A stretch of DNA of 50,495 nucleotides from Lachnospiraceae bacterium (GTDB lineage: Bacteria; Bacillota; Clostridia; Lachnospirales; Lachnospiraceae), in the NCBI GenBank assembly GCA_017441825.1, contig JAFRVD010000031.1:1-50495 (forward strand), read 5' to 3'. The position numbers and the translations under genes are program-made. Shown piece after piece: positions 32,668-40,240 of this stretch (within the stretch, counting starts at the first letter, position 1; every line of letters starts with the position of its first letter). The notes under the pieces are model-generated. The model was not told the origin of the DNA. It worked only from the letters and a program-made list of their open reading frames with translations, and ran no database searches.

Positions 32668-33864
32668 TCACTGACGCACGCGTGCGCGCTCGAGCTGCTC
32701 CTCCTTGTGGCGGTTCAGGAAGTTGTTTATACGGTCCGTGGGCGACAGAAGGTCGCTCAGCGTGTAGTTGTGGTTCAGGCTGTCTATGACGAGCGCGATG
32801 TATTTGCTTAAGTCCACGCAGGCGTAGTAGGGACGTTCGAGAAGCTCCGGCCGCAGGTAGGACAGGTTGGTGGTGAGCACCTTGTAGATGATACCGTCCG
32901 AGACCGCCTTGTCGAACTTCTCTAGGCCGTTCGTGAACAGACCGAACGTCGCGAGGCAGTACACATGGCGCGCGCGGCGCTTCTTAAGCTCCAGCGCGAC
33001 CTCGATCATCGAATCTCCGGAGGAGATCATGTCGTCCAGGATCAGGACGTCCTTGCCGTCCACGTCCCGGCCGAGGAACTCATGCGCGACGATCGGGTTG
33101 CTGCCGTTCACGATGCGTGTGTAGTCACGGCGCTTGTAGAACATGCCGGCATCCACGCCCAGGTAGTTCGCAAAGGTGACCACACGGTTCATGCCGCCTT
33201 CGTCCGGGCTGATGACCATGAGGTGGTCCTTGTCGATCAGAAGGTCCGGAGAAATGTTGCAGAGCTTCTTGACGAACTGGTACGTGCAGGTCACGTTCTC
33301 AAAGCCTCTGTTCGGGATGGCGTTCATCACACGGGGGTCATGCGCCTCAAAGGTGATGATGTTGTCCACGCCAAGCGCGATCAGCTCCTGCAGCATCTGC
33401 GCGCAGTCCAGCGACTCACGGCTGGTCCGCCTGTGCTGGCGGCTTTCGTACAGGAAGGGCATGATCACATTGACGCGGGTCGCCTTTCCGGCAATGGCGC
33501 CGATGATCCTCTTCAGGTCCTGGTAGTGGTCGTCCGGAGACATGTGGTTGATTATGCCGCACAGCTTGTAGGTCAGGCTGTAATTGAGCACGTCCACCAT
33601 GATGTAGATATCATCGCCGCGGACCGATTCCGTGATGCGGCCCTTACCTTCACCGGAGCCGAAGCGCGGGGTCTCCGCCGCCACCAGGTAGCTGTCCTTG
33701 GTGTAGCCGCGGAAATGGATCTCGCTGTCTTCAGCCGCCTTGTCGCGCTCGCTTCTCCAGCTCGCGATGTACGCGTCGACCTTCTCTGCCAGAGGCTCGA
33801 TGCTCTTCATTGCGATGATGCCGAGCGGACCTACGGGGATCGTCTGGATTTTTTTGGATGACAT
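32668..33864 (-). CDS. prs: Ribose-phosphate pyrophosphokinase, long form
   Basis: Makes PRPP from ribose 5-phosphate and ATP for nucleotide, His and Trp synthesis. At 398 residues it is about 80 longer than the usual 310-320. It keeps IMPFLYESRQHRR (ATP-binding region), FEAHDPRVMNA, VISPDEGGMNRVV and the PRPP loop VLILDDMISSGDS, where the common form has DDMIDTAGT. Extra residues lie in the N-terminal region and the C-terminal tail (TDRINNFLNRHKEEQ). AGGAGG precedes ATG 33864. It is the third gene after the dnaD-like and dnaI-like genes, a link between nucleotide supply and replication initiation. Confidence 0.9.
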   Translation of the reverse strand: MSSKKIQTIPVGPLGIIAMKSIEPLAEKVDAYIASWRSERDKAAEDSEIHFRGYTKDSYLVAAETPRFGSGEGKGRITESVRGDDIYIMVDVLNYSLTYKLCGIINHMSPDDHYQDLKRIIGAIAGKATRVNVIMPFLYESRQHRRTSRESLDCAQMLQELIALGVDNIITFEAHDPRVMNAIPNRGFENVTCTYQFVKKLCNISPDLLIDKDHLMVISPDEGGMNRVVTFANYLGVDAGMFYKRRDYTRIVNGSNPIVAHEFLGRDVDGKDVLILDDMISSGDSMIEVALELKKRRARHVYCLATFGLFTNGLEKFDKAVSDGIIYKVLTTNLSYLRPELLERPYYACVDLSKYIALVIDSLNHNYTLSDLLSPTDRINNFLNRHKEEQLERARVRQ

Positions 33865-33901
33865 ATGGCCTCCTGTACCCTTGTCTTGTGAATGAATGAA
33901 A

Positions 33902-34891
33902 CTACTGTACGGATGAACCGTACTTTTTCATGACGCGGATATCCTTGCCGCTGAACGCGACCGGCTCGAAGCCGGCAAGGATCCGGGACGCCACACGTTC
34001 CGTGTAGAGGTCCCGGAGCGCGCCCGGGGAGAGATTGGTCGAAATGATCATGCTCTTTCCGGCGTTCAGGCGCTCGTTTACACAGTAGAACAGCTTGCTG
34101 ACCGTAAAAGCGGTCACGTGCTCCGTGCCGAGGTCGTCGATGATAAGCAGGTCGCTTTCCGTGATAAAGCGGAACAGCTCCTCTCCATCCTCTTCATTAT
34201 AACTGAAACTGTTCTTTGAGAAAAGGTCAAATAAGTCGATTGCTGAAAAATATACGACCGAATGGCAGGATTCGATGAGTTCCCGCGCTATGCAGTTCGA
34301 GAAAAAGGTCTTTCCGGTGCCCGTGGGGCCGTAAAACAGGAGGCTCCCGCTGTTTTCACCGAATTCCGCCGCGTATTTCCGTAAGAACGCGACCCGGTCC
34401 TTCATGACCTCGTACTGTGAACGCTTCCCTTCGGGCGCCTGCCTGTCATAGTACTCCATGGAAAGCGTGCCGAAGTTCTCATCCGCAAGGCGGCTCTTCA
34501 CGGAGCTCTGTTCGTAGAGAAGATCGATGGCCGCCTGCTGAAAGCAGTGGCAGGGTACGTTCCCGATAAAGCCGGTGTCCCGGCAGTCCGGGCAGGTGTA
34601 CTGAAGCTCAAGGTCCTTCGGGTCGAACAGACCGGAATTCATGATCCCGGCAAGCTCCTCCCGGAGCGCTTTATGCTCTTCCTCCAATGCGGGGAGCGCT
34701 TCCTCGTTCCCGAGGATCCCTGCACGGGCGCGGGCTGCGGAATTCACGGCAAGCGCGCGCTTCACTTCCGGAAGCCGGGGTACAAGAAGCCCGATCCGTT
34801 CGGTTCGTTCCTCGAGCTCGCGGCGGTTCCTTGCGGCGCGCAGGCTGTATTCACGCATGAGCGCGTTGTATTGTTCCGTCCTCAGTGCCAT
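33902..34891 (-). CDS. DnaC/DnaI-like helicase loader ATPase
   Basis: A 329-residue AAA+ protein that loads the replicative helicase. The N-terminal part (about residues 1-150) holds a zinc-binding set CPDC...CHC, as in DnaI. Walker A is GPTGTGKTFF (about residues 185-194) and Walker B LLIIDDLGTE; the arginine-finger region TNLSPGALRDLYTERVASRI follows. Its start is 10 bp after the stop of the DnaD-like gene, so the two are one unit. GGAG (34903-34906 complement) serves as its ribosome site. Confidence 0.9.
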   Translation of the reverse strand: MALRTEQYNALMREYSLRAARNRRELEERTERIGLLVPRLPEVKRALAVNSAARARAGILGNEEALPALEEEHKALREELAGIMNSGLFDPKDLELQYTCPDCRDTGFIGNVPCHCFQQAAIDLLYEQSSVKSRLADENFGTLSMEYYDRQAPEGKRSQYEVMKDRVAFLRKYAAEFGENSGSLLFYGPTGTGKTFFSNCIARELIESCHSVVYFSAIDLFDLFSKNSFSYNEEDGEELFRFITESDLLIIDDLGTEHVTAFTVSKLFYCVNERLNAGKSMIISTNLSPGALRDLYTERVASRILAGFEPVAFSGKDIRVMKKYGSSVQ

Positions 34892-34901
34892 ATCCGCTCC
34901 T

Positions 34902-36005
34902 TCAGCTGTTCAGGTATCCGCTGACCACGGAGTCGTAATCCGTGTCGCGCTCGTCAAAGTTACGGAAGGCATTCGGCCTGGCAGGCTTGCTGCTCCGGCC
35001 CGCATCCTGAGGCTTCTGTGCCCGGAATTCCCGGTCTGCGGCTTCGATGTCCTTTACGGTCCGGACGCCGCTTTCCTTCCACGAGGAAAGGATGCTGTCC
35101 GCATAGCGGAAGCTGGGGGCATGGATGGCCTCCATGGTCCGGCTGCAGGCGGCAAGGATGACGGGGAGATCGAACTCCGCGGCCCATTTTGCGATATAGT
35201 CCGATTCCACCTCCGCAGGCTGGCGGCTGCCCAGCCCGAAGGCATTCATGATGGTGTAGACCGTCTTGTTCCGTTCGTGCGTTCCGGCCTTGATGTCCTG
35301 AAGCGTCTCATAGCCGTCCGCTTTCCAGCCGCGCGCAACGCCTTCAATGTAGCGGAAGGACGTACGGCCGCGTTCGATGCAGTACTCGAGCAGGTATTCG
35401 ATGACGTCGCTCTGTCTGCCGAACATGAGGTAGCAGATGCCCAGGGAGCTTCTCTGAGAGGAATTCAGAGGGTGCTTCAGGTAGTATTCGGAAAGGCCGA
35501 GAAGCTCTGAAAATTCCGCGTCCCGGTCGAGGACGGAGGGATCCAGTACGTCGGCCTTCTTTTCAGTTGTTTCCGGGTATCTCCCGGCAGCTCTCCGGGT
35601 ATCCCCGGTGTATTCCGGAGCGGCAGGCTCCGAAGGGACATCCGTGATGAGACGGATGTTCTCCCGCGTCTTCTGCGACGCAGGATGGGGCTCTTCGGGA
35701 CGCGCATGGGACTTCCCGGAGACCATGCGGATCTCGGAAAGTTCTTCTCCCGAATAGGAAAGCGCAAGGAGACCGCAGGACTCCCAGTAGGACAGGGACT
35801 GCAGGATGCGCTTGGGTGTGACATCAAACAGGTCCGCCATGTCGGTAACGGACAGACGGACAGAAGGATCCACGGCTGCACGGCACAAATAGAGATAGAC
35901 CTTCAGCGCATCGCCGGAGGCCTGGGGCATTTCAGTATCTATAAAATCCAGCGGAAGCTCTATATGGCTGTCCTTCTGTTCCTTCGTCAGTGTAAGCGTC
36001 TTCAT
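34902..36005 (-). CDS. DnaD-domain replication initiation protein
   Basis: A 367-residue protein. The N-terminal winged helix (KVYLYLCRAAVDPSVRLSVTDMADLFDVTPKRILQSLSYWESCGLL, about residues 30-85, quoted in parts) resembles that of DnaD/DnaB of Firmicutes. Two DnaD-type helical domains follow at about 155-215 (VIEYLLEYCIERGRTSFRYIEGVARGW by parts) and 270-330 (FRYADSILSSWKESGV), each ending in the YxxxI...W signature. It leads the dnaD-dnaI-prs operon on the minus strand. Upstream lies a promoter (36067-36095) and then two arrays of DnaA-box-like repeats, so DnaA control of this helicase-loading operon is likely. Confidence 0.87.
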   Translation of the reverse strand: MKTLTLTKEQKDSHIELPLDFIDTEMPQASGDALKVYLYLCRAAVDPSVRLSVTDMADLFDVTPKRILQSLSYWESCGLLALSYSGEELSEIRMVSGKSHARPEEPHPASQKTRENIRLITDVPSEPAAPEYTGDTRRAAGRYPETTEKKADVLDPSVLDRDAEFSELLGLSEYYLKHPLNSSQRSSLGICYLMFGRQSDVIEYLLEYCIERGRTSFRYIEGVARGWKADGYETLQDIKAGTHERNKTVYTIMNAFGLGSRQPAEVESDYIAKWAAEFDLPVILAACSRTMEAIHAPSFRYADSILSSWKESGVRTVKDIEAADREFRAQKPQDAGRSSKPARPNAFRNFDERDTDYDSVVSGYLNS

Positions 36006-36066
36006 AAGCAGTCTGGTATCCTTTACAGTCCGGGGAAGCGGCTTAAAAGCCCCTTCGACGACTGCA

Positions 36067-36095
36067 AGTATAACACAAAAAAGAGAAAAAGAAAG
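36067..36095 (-). promoter_or_regulatory. Promoter for the dnaD-dnaI-prs operon
   Basis: Minus-strand CTTTCT (36090-36095) and TATACT (36067-36072) with a TGT extension, spacing 17 bp, 62 bp before the start at 36005. Confidence 0.55.
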
Positions 36096-36129
36096 TGCCG
36101 TTTTTTGGGCGGACAGGAGCCTGAAACGG

Positions 36130-36156
36130 TGTGGAAACTGTGGATATTGTGGACAT
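36130..36156 (-). promoter_or_regulatory. DnaA-box-like triplet 1
   Basis: Three 9-mers abut without a gap: TGTGGAAAC (36130-36138), TGTGGATAT (36139-36147) and TGTGGACAT (36148-36156). They are complements of the DnaA box TTATNCACA with one to two mismatches. It is 35 bp upstream of the -35 of the dnaD promoter. Confidence 0.6.
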
Positions 36157-36235
36157 GAGAGGGCAGGAAGAAAATTGAGCGGGAAATCCTTGCTTTTTTC
36201 CGGACAGGTTATGAAGACAGAACCGGACGGATTTT

Positions 36236-36262
36236 TGTGAACAAGGTGGATAACGTGGATAA
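36236..36262 (-). promoter_or_regulatory. DnaA-box-like triplet 2
   Basis: Three abutting 9-mers in the same direction: TGTGAACAA (36236-36244), GGTGGATAA (36245-36253) and CGTGGATAA (36254-36262). On the minus strand the last two read TTATCCACG and TTATCCACC, one mismatch from TTATCCACA. The distance from triplet 1 is 106 bp, about ten helical turns. Confidence 0.7.
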
Positions 36263-36331
36263 ATCAGGACTGAAATCCGGAAAGCGGCGGTTCAGCGGAC
36301 TTTTTCCAAAGCCTCGGATTTGAACTCATTT

Positions 36332-36340
36332 TGTGAATAA
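36332..36340 (-). promoter_or_regulatory. DnaA box, seventh copy
   Basis: TGTGAATAA is the exact complement of TTATTCACA, which matches the consensus TTATNCACA fully. It lies 24 bp before the -35 of the yerC promoter. The 419-bp gap 36006-36424 holds nothing else beyond these sites and two promoters. Confidence 0.6.
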
Positions 36341-36363
36341 AAAAGTACATGGAAATGTTTCTG

Positions 36364-36392
36364 TTGACTTTAATGTGATAAAGTGATAAAGT
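36364..36392 (+). promoter_or_regulatory. Promoter for yerC with GTGATAAA repeats
   Basis: TTGACT (36364-36369) and TAAAGT (36387-36392), spacing 17 bp. Two perfect 8-bp repeats GTGATAAA (36375-36382, 36383-36390) and a third GTGATGAG (36391-36398) cover the spacer and -10, as an operator would. Confidence 0.65.
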
Positions 36393-36424
36393 GATGAGGT
36401 ATCCTGAAAGAAAAGAGGTGTATC

Positions 36425-36718
36425 ATGAAAGATCTGCATTCTGAGCCGATGGACCGGCTGTTCAGCGCGATACTGAAACTTGAAGATACAGACGAGTGTT
36501 ATGCGTTTTTTGAGGACTTGTGTACGATCAAGGAGCTGCAGGATATGGCAAAGCGGCTGGAGACTGCGGAGCTTCTCGCAAGAGGGGAGAGTTATCAGAC
36601 CATCTCCGAAAAGACGGGGGTTTCCGCGGCCACCATCAGCCGGGTATCGCGATGTCTGAACTATGGCGACGGCGGATACCGCCGCGCACTTGAAAGACTG
36701 GCGGAGGAAAGCAAATAA
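36425..36718 (+). CDS. YerC/YecD family TrpR-related DNA-binding protein
   Basis: A 97-residue protein of the TrpR superfamily. ELQDMAKRLETAELLARGESYQTISEKTGVSAATISRVSRCLNYG (quoted from about residues 38-82) contains the helix-turn-helix SYQTISEKTGVSAATISRVSR. YerC-type proteins are widespread in Firmicutes; their ligand is not established. AGAGGTG precedes ATG 36425. The next gene, an amino-acid ABC binding protein, starts 22 bp after its stop with no terminator, so yerC may control amino-acid uptake in the same transcript. Tandem GTGATAAA sites on its promoter suggest self-control. Confidence 0.88.
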   Translation: MKDLHSEPMDRLFSAILKLEDTDECYAFFEDLCTIKELQDMAKRLETAELLARGESYQTISEKTGVSAATISRVSRCLNYGDGGYRRALERLAEESK

Positions 36719-36740
36719 GACCAGAGAGTAAGGAGAAAGC

Positions 36741-37544
36741 ATGAAAAAGACAGCATTGGTACTAGCAGTAATTCTCGCGGTAACGGCCATCCTTTCCGGA
36801 TGTGTAACAGTGAGTGTGAACGACGCCTCCGGGGAGAGCGCCAAAAAGACCTTTACGGTCGGCTTTGACGCGGAATATCCGCCCTACGGCTACATGGATG
36901 ACAACGGTGACTACACCGGCTTCGACCTTGAGCTTGCAGAAAAGGTCTGCGAAATGGAAGGCTGGGAGCTTGTGAAAAAGCCCATCAACTGGGACAGCAA
37001 GGACATGGAGCTGAATTCCGGCGCCATCGACTGCATCTGGAACGGCTTTACGATGGACGGCCGCGAGGATGACTACACGTTCTCGAACCCGTACGTGGAC
37101 AACAGCCAGGTGATCGTAGTTGCGGAGAGCAGCGGCATCACGGACCTTGCAGGCCTTGCGGACAAGAAGGTCGGCGTGCAGGCAGGCTCTGCGGCGCTTG
37201 CGTTATTTGAGGAAGACGGCAGCCAGTTTGAGCTTGGCGCAACGTTTGCGTCCCTCGACCAGTTCGCGGATTACAACACTGCGTTTACGGAGCTTTTGGC
37301 AGGTGCTCTGGACGGCCTTGCCATCGACATCGCCGTCGCGAAGTACCAGATCGAGAACCGCGGCGAAGGCTTCGTCATTCTGGACGAGTACCTGAACAGC
37401 GAAAAGTACGCCGTCGGCTTTAAGAAGGGCGATACGGCTACGGCCGAGATCATCAACAAGGATATGAAGGCGCTTTACGACGACGGCACGCTCATGGAGC
37501 TTGCTGAAAAGTACGGCATTGCGGATATGGTGATCGCGCAGTAA
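36741..37544 (+). CDS. Amino-acid ABC transporter substrate-binding lipoprotein
   Basis: Extracellular binding component of a polar amino-acid importer; 267 residues. The signal peptide ends in the lipobox LSGC (Cys about residue 14-17 after ALVLAVILAVTAI). FTVGFDAEYPPYGYMDDNGDYTGFDLELAEKV and the later GVQAGSAA are hallmarks of the bacterial SBP family 3. ATG 36741 follows AAGGAGAAAGC. It is followed by permease and ATPase genes. The family binds amino acids such as Gln, Cys or His; the exact ligand is not readable. Confidence 0.93.
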   Translation: MKKTALVLAVILAVTAILSGCVTVSVNDASGESAKKTFTVGFDAEYPPYGYMDDNGDYTGFDLELAEKVCEMEGWELVKKPINWDSKDMELNSGAIDCIWNGFTMDGREDDYTFSNPYVDNSQVIVVAESSGITDLAGLADKKVGVQAGSAALALFEEDGSQFELGATFASLDQFADYNTAFTELLAGALDGLAIDIAVAKYQIENRGEGFVILDEYLNSEKYAVGFKKGDTATAEIINKDMKALYDDGTLMELAEKYGIADMVIAQ

Positions 37545-37574
37545 TAAAAGAAGCCTCGGGAAGGAAGGGGAAAC

Positions 37575-38219
37575 ATGAGCTTTGGCGTCATTTTGCAGCA
37601 GCTTGGCAGCGGTTTTTTAAAGACGGTACTGATCTTTTCGGTCACGCTCGTGCTTTCGCTTCCCCTGGGCTGGGTGGTCTATTTCGGCAGGTCTTCGCGG
37701 AATAAGATCGTGAGCGGCCTGGTCATCGGTTTTATTTCGATCATGAGCGGGACACCGCTCATGCTGCAGCTGTTACTTTGGTATTTCGGGCCGTTCTACC
37801 TGTTCAGAATGAACATCGGGAACTACAAGTTCACGGCGCTCATTATCGGCTTCTCCCTGAACTATTCCGCGTATTTTGCGGAGATCTACCGGTCGGGAGT
37901 GGAAGCTATTGACGTCGGACAGTACGAGGCCGCGCAGATCCTGGGGTATTCGAAGCTCCGGACGTTCGTGCGGATCATTTTCCCGCAGGTCATGCGCATC
38001 GTGATGCCGGCCATCGGCAACGAGGTCATCACGCTCGTCAAGGACACATCGCTTGCGTATTCGATCTCCTACATCGAAATGTTCGCTCTCGCGAAGCAGA
38101 TCGCGGCCAAGGAGACCACCATCATCCCGTTCATTGTGGCAGGCGTTTTCTACTATGTGTTCAACTACGCGGTCGCGAAGGGCATCACCCTGACCGAAAG
38201 AAAGCTGGCATTTTACTGA
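37575..38219 (+). CDS. Amino-acid ABC transporter permease
   Basis: A 214-residue inner-membrane permease of the HisM/GlnP type with about five helices. The EAA loop that touches the ATPase is visible as EAIDVGQYEAAQILGYSKLRTFVRIIFPQ (about residues 115-143, quoted in parts). AAGGAAGGGGAAAC precedes the start. It follows the binding protein by 30 bp and precedes the ATPase by 3 bp. Only one permease gene is present, so a homodimer is expected. Confidence 0.93.
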   Translation: MSFGVILQQLGSGFLKTVLIFSVTLVLSLPLGWVVYFGRSSRNKIVSGLVIGFISIMSGTPLMLQLLLWYFGPFYLFRMNIGNYKFTALIIGFSLNYSAYFAEIYRSGVEAIDVGQYEAAQILGYSKLRTFVRIIFPQVMRIVMPAIGNEVITLVKDTSLAYSISYIEMFALAKQIAAKETTIIPFIVAGVFYYVFNYAVAKGITLTERKLAFY

Positions 38220-38222
38220 TCT

Positions 38223-38906
38223 ATGAGTATTCTTGAAGTCAACAATCTGCGCAAAAGCTTCGGTACGGCAGAGGTGCTGAAGGGCATTTCCCTCCATGTG
38301 GACCGCGGCGAGGTCGTCTCGATCATCGGGTCCTCGGGCTCGGGGAAGACCACCCTTCTCCGTTGCTGCGTGGGCCTCGAAAAAGAGTACGAGGGCGAGA
38401 TCCATTACGACGGGACCTTCGGGATGGTGTTCCAGAACTTCAACCTGTTTCCGCATTTCACGGCGCTCAGGAACGTGATGGACGCGCCGGTCAAGGTACA
38501 GAAGCGGCCGAAGGAGGAGGTGCTTCCTGAGGCGCGCGAGCTTCTCCGGAAGGTTGGACTTTCGGACAAGGAGAACGCTTATCCGTCCACTCTTTCCGGC
38601 GGGCAGAAGCAGCGCGTGGCCATTGCGCGGGCGCTTGCGATGAAGCCGGACATCCTGTTCTTTGATGAGCCGACATCGGCGCTGGACCCGGAGCTCACGG
38701 GCGAGATCCTGAGGGTCATCCGCGCGCTTGCGGAGGAGAAGATGACGATGGTCATCGTGACCCATGAGATGACCTTCGCGCGGAACGTCTCGGACCACAT
38801 TATTTTCATGGACAAAGGCGTGGTTGCCGACGAGGGCACGCCGGACCAGGTGTTCAATTCGGAGAACCCCCGGACCCGGGCGTTCCTCGGAAAGCTGTCC
38901 ACATGA
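38223..38906 (+). CDS. Amino-acid ABC transporter ATP-binding protein
   Basis: A 227-residue cytoplasmic ATPase of the GlnQ/HisP group. Walker A is GSSGSGKTT (about residues 37-45), the Q-loop is in GMVFQNFNLFPH, the signature is LSGGQKQRVAIARAL, Walker B is ILFFDEPTSALDPE and the switch His lies in VTHEM. All are intact. It is slightly shorter than the usual 240. It closes the importer operon and is followed by the terminator at 38936-38964. Confidence 0.95.
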   Translation: MSILEVNNLRKSFGTAEVLKGISLHVDRGEVVSIIGSSGSGKTTLLRCCVGLEKEYEGEIHYDGTFGMVFQNFNLFPHFTALRNVMDAPVKVQKRPKEEVLPEARELLRKVGLSDKENAYPSTLSGGQKQRVAIARALAMKPDILFFDEPTSALDPELTGEILRVIRALAEEKMTMVIVTHEMTFARNVSDHIIFMDKGVVADEGTPDQVFNSENPRTRAFLGKLST

Positions 38907-38935
38907 GTTTATAACACGATATCACACACAAACAG

Positions 38936-38964
38936 TGCCCCCGCGGGAAAACGCGGGGGCATTT
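38936..38964 (+). terminator. Terminator after the ABC importer operon
   Basis: TGCCCCCGCG (38936-38945) pairs with 38952-38961 over a GGAAAA loop, followed by a short T run (TTT). Confidence 0.7.
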
Positions 38965-38966
38965 GC

Positions 38967-39014
38967 GCCCCTCATCCGGCCCTTCGGGCCACTTTCCCCC
39001 GGCGGGGGAAGGCT
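38967..39014. repeat. Intergenic double-hairpin repeat (CTCATCCG family), copy 2
   Basis: Same start and end as 1009-1058. Internal hairpins are GGCCC/GGGCC and TTCCCCC/GGGGGAA. Stem bases differ from copy 1 on both sides, so pairing is kept though the sequence changes. Confidence 0.7.
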
Positions 39015-39026
39015 GATCGGTGAATA

Positions 39027-39056
39027 GAAAGACCGCCTTCCGGCGGTCTTTCCTTA
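39027..39056. terminator. Bidirectional terminator before queA end
   Basis: GAAAGACCGCC (39027-39037) pairs with 39042-39052 over TTCC; on the minus strand the stem is followed by TTTC-rich bases and queA ends at 39057. Confidence 0.75.
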
Positions 39057-40082
39057 TTATTCAATAAACATCGCATCCCCGAAGCTGAAGAACCTGTAGC
39101 GCTCGCGGATGGCTTCCTGATATGCGTTCAGGATGTGCTCCCGGCCCGCAAGGGCGGAGACCAGCATGACCAGGGTGGACTGCGGCAGGTGGAAGTTCGT
39201 GATGAGCGCGTCCAGCACCTTGAAGCGGTAGCCCGGGTAGATGAAGATGTCCGTCCAGCCGGACGTCTCTTTAAGGCGTCCGTCCGGTCCTGCGGCGGAT
39301 TCGATGGTCCGGCAGGATGTGGTCCCCACGCAGATCACGCGGTGGCCTGTCTCCTTCGCGCGGTTGATCTTTTCCGCGGCTTCCCGGCTGATAATATAGA
39401 ACTCCGAGTGCATGTGGTGGTCTTCGATCTTATCCACCTTGACCGGGCGGAACGTCCCGAGTCCTACGTGGAGGGTGACCTCGGCAAGCTCGACGCCCTT
39501 GTCCTGAATGGCCTGAAGCAGCTCCGGTGTGAAATGGAGCCCCGCGGTAGGCGCCGCGGCGGAGCCTTCGTGCTTCGCGTAGACCGTCTGGTAGCGGTTT
39601 TTGTCCTCAAGCTTGTGGGTGATGTAGGGCGGCAATGGCATCTCCCCGAGCCTGTCCAGGATCTCCTCAAAGATCCCCTTGTATTCAAAGCGGATCAGCC
39701 GGTTCCCCTCTTCGACCACGTCGGTCACCTCAGCGCGGAGCAGCCCGTCGCCGAAGGTAAGGCGCGTGCCGACCCGGCACTTCTTCCCGGGCTTCACGAG
39801 CGTTTCCCAGACGTCTCCCTCAAGCCTTCTTAAAAGCAGCACCTCGATCTTCCCGGTCTGCCCCTCGCGCGTACCTAAAAGCCGCGCCGGGATGACCTTC
39901 GTATTATTGACGACCAGGCAGTCGCCCGGATTTAGCTCGTCTATGATATTGCGGAAAATGCTGTGGCGGATGGCCCCGGTCTCCTTATCAAGGATCAGGA
40001 GGCGCGATTCGTCGCGCCGCGCGATAGGGTCCTGCGCGATCAGCTCTTCCGGAAGCTCGTAATCAAAATCCTTAACGTCCAT
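39057..40082 (-). CDS. queA: S-adenosylmethionine:tRNA ribosyltransferase-isomerase
   Basis: Transfers the ribosyl part of SAM to preQ1-tRNA to give epoxyqueuosine. The 341-residue protein begins [29 protein letters not shown] and contains [34 protein letters not shown] and the late [15 protein letters not shown], all typical of QueA. AAGGAGAAAC precedes the start. It has its own promoter at 40126-40154 and is not next to other queuosine genes here. Confidence 0.96.
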   Translation of the reverse strand: MDVKDFDYELPEELIAQDPIARRDESRLLILDKETGAIRHSIFRNIIDELNPGDCLVVNNTKVIPARLLGTREGQTGKIEVLLLRRLEGDVWETLVKPGKKCRVGTRLTFGDGLLRAEVTDVVEEGNRLIRFEYKGIFEEILDRLGEMPLPPYITHKLEDKNRYQTVYAKHEGSAAAPTAGLHFTPELLQAIQDKGVELAEVTLHVGLGTFRPVKVDKIEDHHMHSEFYIISREAAEKINRAKETGHRVICVGTTSCRTIESAAGPDGRLKETSGWTDIFIYPGYRFKVLDALITNFHLPQSTLVMLVSALAGREHILNAYQEAIRERYRFFSFGDAMFIE

Positions 40083-40125
40083 GTTTCTCCTTTTTGCGTT
40101 CCCGGGTGGCTGGGAGCGCTTTATT

Positions 40126-40154
40126 ATGATAGCACAGATTGGGTGAGATGAGAA
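40126..40154 (-). promoter_or_regulatory. Promoter for queA
   Basis: Minus-strand TTCTCA (40149-40154) and TATCAT (40126-40131) with a TGC extension, spacing 17 bp. Confidence 0.55.
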
Positions 40155-40175
40155 GGGATTTAGTTGTGGTTTCGA

Positions 40176-40204
40176 TTGCGGGACGGATGCTTTTCAAGTA
40201 TAAT
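40176..40204 (+). promoter_or_regulatory. Promoter for the pseudouridine synthase-ligA operon
   Basis: TTGCGG (40176-40181) and TATAAT (40199-40204), spacing 17 bp, 37 bp upstream of the start at 40241. Confidence 0.6.
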
Positions 40205-40240
40205 ATTCCTGCAAGCAAACAACACGAGGGGGGCCGTGCC

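Noticed and set aside
36006-36424. Chromosomal replication origin
   Set aside because: DnaA boxes are present, but dnaA/dnaN, a clear AT-rich unwinding region and a change in gene-strand bias were not seen. A DnaA-regulated promoter region fits better.
36741-38906. Complete histidine- or glutamine-specific importer assignment
   Set aside because: The binding protein gives no clear ligand signature, so only a general amino-acid importer is called.
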